A stretch of DNA of 64,000 bases, taken from NCBI GenBank assembly GCA_964498525.1, contig CAZCGU010000007.1:1-64000 (forward strand), in the 5' to 3' direction. This DNA comes from DTU098 sp964498525 (GTDB lineage Bacteria; Bacillota; Desulfotomaculia; Desulfotomaculales; Pelotomaculaceae). Numbering within the stretch: the first letter of the stretch is position 1; each line of letters opens with the position of its first letter. Both the position numbers and the translations under genes were made by a program. A model generated the notes under the pieces. That model had not been told where the DNA came from, ran no database searches, and saw only the letters and a program-made list of their open reading frames with translations. Shown one piece after another: positions 60,413 through 64,000 of the stretch.

Positions 60413-62845
60413 GTGATAGAAGTTCTGTCGGATGAAGACGGCGGCATGCAGGCGGGGATACCTCTTAAAAAAGTAATCATTAAGGGGCAAATATGTGGGC
60501 TTTTTGGTGAATTCCAGTTAAGTCAGGCTTACAAAAATGAAAGCGCAGAGGGAATAGAGGTAATCTACACCTTCCCGCTGCCGGATAATGCTGTCGTTAC
60601 CGGTTTTACGGCGCAAATTGGAGACAGGCTTATCAAGTCAGAAATCCGTGAAAGGGAAGAGGCTTTCGAAATCTATGACAAGGCCATAAGAAATAAAATG
60701 AGGGCCTATCTTATGGAAGAGTACAGGCCCAATATTTTTCAGGTTTCCCTGGGACAAGTCCTCCCCGAAGATGATGTAAGGATAGAAATAAGCTACCTGG
60801 TTGAGCTTAAGTATGTGGACAGCGAGCTCAGGGTGCTTATTCCTACTCTTGTAGCCCCAAGATATATACCGGGTAATCCTGCGGTACGTAAAAAGGGAAT
60901 GGGCAGATCCCAGCCGACAGACAGAGTTCCGGATGCCGATTTTATTACACCACCGGTGGGGGCGGCAGATTATACAGTTGAGCTCGATCTCACCCTGGAC
61001 CCACTGCTTCCCCTGGCTGGGATTACCTCGCCTTCCCATGACATCAAGGTAGAAGCTATTGACAAAAACCTGCAGAGAGTTACCTTGCTAAACGGGAACA
61101 CGCTTTTAGACAGGGATATTATCATAGTTGCCAAATGCCTGGAGGAGGCTGCAGCCGGAGGCGCTGCTTACCAAAGCAGCGAAGGGGACTGGACTGTTTA
61201 TATGAACTTCCTGCCTGACCTCAGTACCTTTGAGGACAGGACCGCGAGGGAATATATATTTCTCCTCGACATATCGGGCTCCATGTCCGGGGTAAAGCTT
61301 CAGCAGGCGAAAACCGCGCTGCAGCTTTGTATCAGAAACCTAACGGAAAAGGATGATTTCAATATAGTCGCATTCGAGAGCGGATGCCACTACTTTTCAC
61401 GCCAAGAAAGCCTCCCTTTCAATCAGGACAACCTGGATAAAGCAACCGGCTGGATTAATAAGCTTCACTCCATGGGTGGAACTGAGATACTCCGGGCCGT
61501 TAAGTACTCCTTTGAAGGGCTTTCAGAGAAAGAAAAAGTAGTTCTCCTTTTTACCGACGGGGAGGTAGGTAATGAAGCGGAAGTTATAGAGTACGTTAAC
61601 ATGCATGCCGGCAAAGGAAGGCTCTTCCCCTTCGGCATCGACACAGCGGTCAATACTTACTTAATAAATGGGTTGGCGGAGGCCGGGCGGGGGCTGGCTG
61701 AATATATCTACCCTGGGGAGAGGATCGACGACAAAGTCCTCAGGCAGTTTGCCCGCATTAATTCACCTTCTGTCACAGACATAGTTGTTGACTGGGGCTC
61801 ACTCAGCCCCACAGAGGTATTTCCGCATAAAGTGGCCGCCATATTTGACCTTGAGCTGTTAACCCTCCTGGGAAGTTTTAAAGGAGACCTCAGCGGGGAG
61901 GTTTATATCAAGGGAAATGTAAATGGGGAAGAGTTCCACACCGGGCTTAGCCTGAACAGCCTTAAAACCGGAGCAGGCCTTGCCTTTCTGGAAAAGTTTT
62001 GGGTCAAAAAGAAAATAAACGACCTTGAAGCTTCTCTTGTAAACATAAACCCCCGCAGGGCATCTGGGATCCAAAGGGAGATTATTGAACTGGCAAAAAA
62101 ATTCGGTGTGAACTCATCTTATACTTCATATGTCGCTGTTGACGAGCGAGAAGATTGTACTCCGGGGGTTCCGAAAACCGTGATTGTTCCTGTACGCAAA
62201 CCTGCTCTTTGGTTAGATTCTATATGTCTAGGTTTTTCACATTCTAGTAGTTCTATTCGTCATTTTGCAAAATCTTCTAAGAGTTTACGAATGTTTAGTT
62301 CCGACTTATTTGTTGGAAAGCTTCGGGGTGGAGTCACAGCGGAAAAGCCGGACATGCTGCGCGAGCTTGCATTGGTTCAGAAGGCCGACGGTTCGTTTTG
62401 CGAGGGGGTTGAAGAGAAGAAGGCAGAAATTACGGCTGTTGGCCTGCTGGCTTTCTTGCATGACGAATCAGACATCACAATATATAAAAAGCAGTTGGAG
62501 AAGTCAGCTAGCTTTCTTATAGAATTTATATCCAATCGACTAGATATGACCTGGGATATGGAACCCGGGAATAACAGAGCACTTGTCCTGTCGGCTATTG
62601 CCCTGCAGGCGGCATTGGAAAAAGCAGTAATTAGAGGCAGGATGAAGATTACGGCTTCACAGGCAGTCGCTGGTGTAAAAAAACACATCGATTCCTTGCC
62701 GTCAAATGATTCGTTTCGTGTCGCGCTGCCCCTGCTGCAAACAGGGGGCGGTATTATAAACGGCGATGTAATGGAAGTGATTTCAAAAATTTTGGGGGGA
62801 GACATCAAGACACTATTAGAAGAAACGTTAAAATCCAGCAGTTAA
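60413..62845 (+). CDS. VIT and von Willebrand A domain protein
   Basis: An 810-residue protein. The VIT domain (about 15-140) has FGEFQLSQAYKNESAEGIEVIYTFPLPDNAVVTGF, EEAFEIYDKAIRN and YRPNIFQVSLGQVLP. The VWA domain (about 280-450) has the MIDAS motif FLLDISGSMSG with a matching Thr and Asp in LLFTDGEVG. A Ser-rich stretch (about 600-640) precedes a helical C-terminal domain (about 645-810). No signal peptide. GTG 60413 is 5 bases after GGGGGAG. Related proteins form adhesive or regulatory complexes; role here unknown. Confidence 0.88.
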   Translation: MIEVLSDEDGGMQAGIPLKKVIIKGQICGLFGEFQLSQAYKNESAEGIEVIYTFPLPDNAVVTGFTAQIGDRLIKSEIREREEAFEIYDKAIRNKMRAYLMEEYRPNIFQVSLGQVLPEDDVRIEISYLVELKYVDSELRVLIPTLVAPRYIPGNPAVRKKGMGRSQPTDRVPDADFITPPVGAADYTVELDLTLDPLLPLAGITSPSHDIKVEAIDKNLQRVTLLNGNTLLDRDIIIVAKCLEEAAAGGAAYQSSEGDWTVYMNFLPDLSTFEDRTAREYIFLLDISGSMSGVKLQQAKTALQLCIRNLTEKDDFNIVAFESGCHYFSRQESLPFNQDNLDKATGWINKLHSMGGTEILRAVKYSFEGLSEKEKVVLLFTDGEVGNEAEVIEYVNMHAGKGRLFPFGIDTAVNTYLINGLAEAGRGLAEYIYPGERIDDKVLRQFARINSPSVTDIVVDWGSLSPTEVFPHKVAAIFDLELLTLLGSFKGDLSGEVYIKGNVNGEEFHTGLSLNSLKTGAGLAFLEKFWVKKKINDLEASLVNINPRRASGIQREIIELAKKFGVNSSYTSYVAVDEREDCTPGVPKTVIVPVRKPALWLDSICLGFSHSSSSIRHFAKSSKSLRMFSSDLFVGKLRGGVTAEKPDMLRELALVQKADGSFCEGVEEKKAEITAVGLLAFLHDESDITIYKKQLEKSASFLIEFISNRLDMTWDMEPGNNRALVLSAIALQAALEKAVIRGRMKITASQAVAGVKKHIDSLPSNDSFRVALPLLQTGGGIINGDVMEVISKILGGDIKTLLEETLKSSS

Positions 62846-62952
62846 GCTGTTTTAGTTGCGGCCTTCAAGGGGGAAACCCATGTTAGTTTTGGGCATCGGC
62901 ACAACTATACAAAAATACTGGTTTATAATCTATAATCAAAGGCAGACTAAAG

Positions 62953-62976
62953 AGCCGTCCGCGAGGGCGGCTTTTC
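62953..62976 (+). terminator. Terminator after the VIT/VWA gene
   Basis: AGCCGTCC (62953-62960) pairs with GGGCGGCT (62965-62972), closed by a GCGA tetraloop, with T4 at the end. Confidence 0.8.
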
Positions 62977-63179
62977 CAGTGCCCGGTAACGGGGTACGGT
63001 TTAACCGCGCCCAATGTCCTGCCTGGTATGATTGGATATCTGGGAGTCTAAGTGAAGTTTATTTTTTTTTTGCTGCCGAAATTAATAGAATGCTCCATAT
63101 TACCATGGTATTATTAAAGAAATATTTACTGGCCTGGAAAACGGCATTCAGTTAAATTGTAGGAAAGGGAGATATATTT

Positions 63180-63248
63180 ATGACAATCAAAAGTTCATTG
63201 AAGATTGTGGAGACTGCATCCAAAAAGGGGGGTATTGTAATAATATAA
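63180..63248 (+). CDS. Possible leader peptide before rsgA
   Basis: A 22-residue frame (MTIKSSLKIVETASKKGGIV...) with AAAGGGAG 8 bases upstream of ATG 63180. It ends just before the hairpin that masks the rsgA ribosome site. It may be a regulatory leader or a chance frame. Confidence 0.35.
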   Translation: MTIKSSLKIVETASKKGGIVII

Positions 63249-63257
63249 AGCATTTAC

Positions 63258-63289
63258 CCTCCAAGATAAGACTATAACAATTTTGGAGG
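63258..63289 (+). promoter_or_regulatory. Hairpin covering the rsgA ribosome site
   Basis: CCTCCAA (63258-63264) is perfectly complementary to TTGGAGG (63283-63289), which is the Shine-Dalgarno of rsgA. The pairing would hide it unless a leader ribosome or factor opens it. Confidence 0.45.
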
Positions 63290-63297
63290 ATTAAATA

Positions 63298-64000
63298 ATG
63301 ACTGTAAATTTGCAAAAATACGGACTTGACGAATATTATGTAAAAGAATCGGCAATATATGTGAACTTGTTTATAGCACGCGTTACTGAGCAGCACCGTG
63401 AACAATACAAAGTGATCACAGAATACGGCGAACTGAGCGCTGTTGTTTCAGGGAAACTTGCCTATCACGCAGATGGCAAAGTGGATTTTCCGGTCGTTGG
63501 CGATTGGGTGATGATCGACAGAATGGAGGATGATAGCGGTTGTGCCGTCATACACCATATACTGGGGCGTAAAAGCAGGTTTGCGCGCAAAGCCGCGGGC
63601 ACGGCGCATGAGGAACAGATTGTCGCCGCAAATATCGATACCATCTTTATTTGTATGTCGCTCAATGCTGACTTCAATCTCAGGCGATTGGAACGATATC
63701 TGACGATTGCATGGGACAGCATGGCAACCCCTGTAATTGTTTTGACGAAATCTGATTTGTGCAGGGATGTAAAGCCAAAATTGGACGAGGTAGCATCTAT
63801 GGCTATGGGCGTGAATGCGGTGGTCTGCTCCGCCGAAAACTCCGACGGTCTGGATGTGATCCTGACATATATCCGGCCTGGCAAAACCATTGCCTTTATT
63901 GGCTCGTCAGGTGTTGGCAAGTCAACCCTTATTAATCGTCTGATGGGCCGGGATATTCTCGCTACAAAAGAAATCCGCGAGGATGACGGCAGGGGCCGGC
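63298..64000 (+). CDS. rsgA: Ribosome small subunit-dependent GTPase RsgA (partial)
   Basis: The first 234 residues of a circularly permuted GTPase that matures the 30S subunit; it runs off the window end. An OB-fold N-terminus (about 35-110, YKVITEYGELSAVVSGKLAY, VVGDWVMID) precedes the G domain with G4 TKSD (VIVLTKSDL), then G1 GSSGVGKSTLINRL (about 202) in the permuted order and the start of the switch region (EIREDDGRGR). ATG 63298 follows TTGGAGG. This is the longer Firmicute form with a leading YGLDEYY segment. Confidence 0.93.
   Translation, partial: MTVNLQKYGLDEYYVKESAIYVNLFIARVTEQHREQYKVITEYGELSAVVSGKLAYHADGKVDFPVVGDWVMIDRMEDDSGCAVIHHILGRKSRFARKAAGTAHEEQIVAANIDTIFICMSLNADFNLRRLERYLTIAWDSMATPVIVLTKSDLCRDVKPKLDEVASMAMGVNAVVCSAENSDGLDVILTYIRPGKTIAFIGSSGVGKSTLINRLMGRDILATKEIREDDGRGR

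Overview
The window is a chromosomal stretch of a GC-rich, endospore-forming-type Firmicute, most likely a member of the Desulfotomaculum/Pelotomaculum group (Peptococcaceae). This placement is an inference from gene content (acpS-nnr-ald-alr, ndoAI/ndoA, a Spo0F-like regulator, a GerMN lipoprotein, SH3b/AMIN/amidase_3 cell-wall hydrolase, RecD2, an APC permease, RsgA), from strong AGGAGG-type ribosome sites with many TTG/GTG starts, and from U-tailed hairpin terminators. No 16S rRNA is present to confirm it.

Bases 1-39,540 are core chromosome, nearly all on the + strand. In order: an MBL-fold hydrolase; a LytS/LytR two-component pair; acpS, nnr, ald, a small unknown gene and alr; a minus-strand tRNA-like RNA gene with its own promoter and terminator; an ECF sigma/anti-sigma pair; a double P-loop ATPase; glnA and an orphan ilvN; the EndoAI/EndoA (MazEF) pair; a class-I amidotransferase-type hydrolase and an amidohydrolase; a Spo0F-like receiver; tsaE-tsaB-rimI (tRNA t6A and ribosomal protein acetylation); a second ECF/anti-sigma pair followed by an ABC-2 exporter; tRNA-Arg(CCG); a coiled-coil repeat protein; recD2; several conserved small proteins; an APC permease; a GerMN lipoprotein and a three-SH3 amidase; murI; an MBL hydrolase; rph-rdgB-yfcE; then tRNA-Gly(TCC) and tRNA-Arg(TCT).

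Bases 39,570-56,637 are a 17.0-kb integrative element inserted in the 3' part of tRNA-Arg(TCT). Its ends are a 51-bp perfect direct repeat of the tRNA 3' half. The leftward arm carries a tyrosine integrase and a zinc-finger protein. The rightward arm carries an XRE repressor-like protein, an excisionase, a phage-type replication initiator, a primase-helicase, a TubC-docking-like protein, an SF2 helicase, a small-terminase-like HTH protein and a 1315-residue tail tape-measure protein. Cargo follows: a zinc-ribbon/TPR membrane protein, a second small HTH, and a DUF3467 / HxxxRHPE / DUF2283 operon. There is no large terminase, portal, capsid, other tail gene or lysis gene. The layout (divergent int and xis-rep-terS without terL) resembles phage-inducible satellites. 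A lone tape-measure gene would be a novel satellite trait, although a deleted prophage remains the main alternative.

Bases 56,638-64,000 are a decayed accessory zone followed by further genes: an IS3 transposase remnant, RelBE toxin-antitoxin, a group II intron-like hairpin, two unknown genes, a PP2A-type phosphatase broken by a one-base frameshift in an A7 run, a MerR regulator with a VIT/VWA-domain protein, and the start of rsgA, which runs off the window end.
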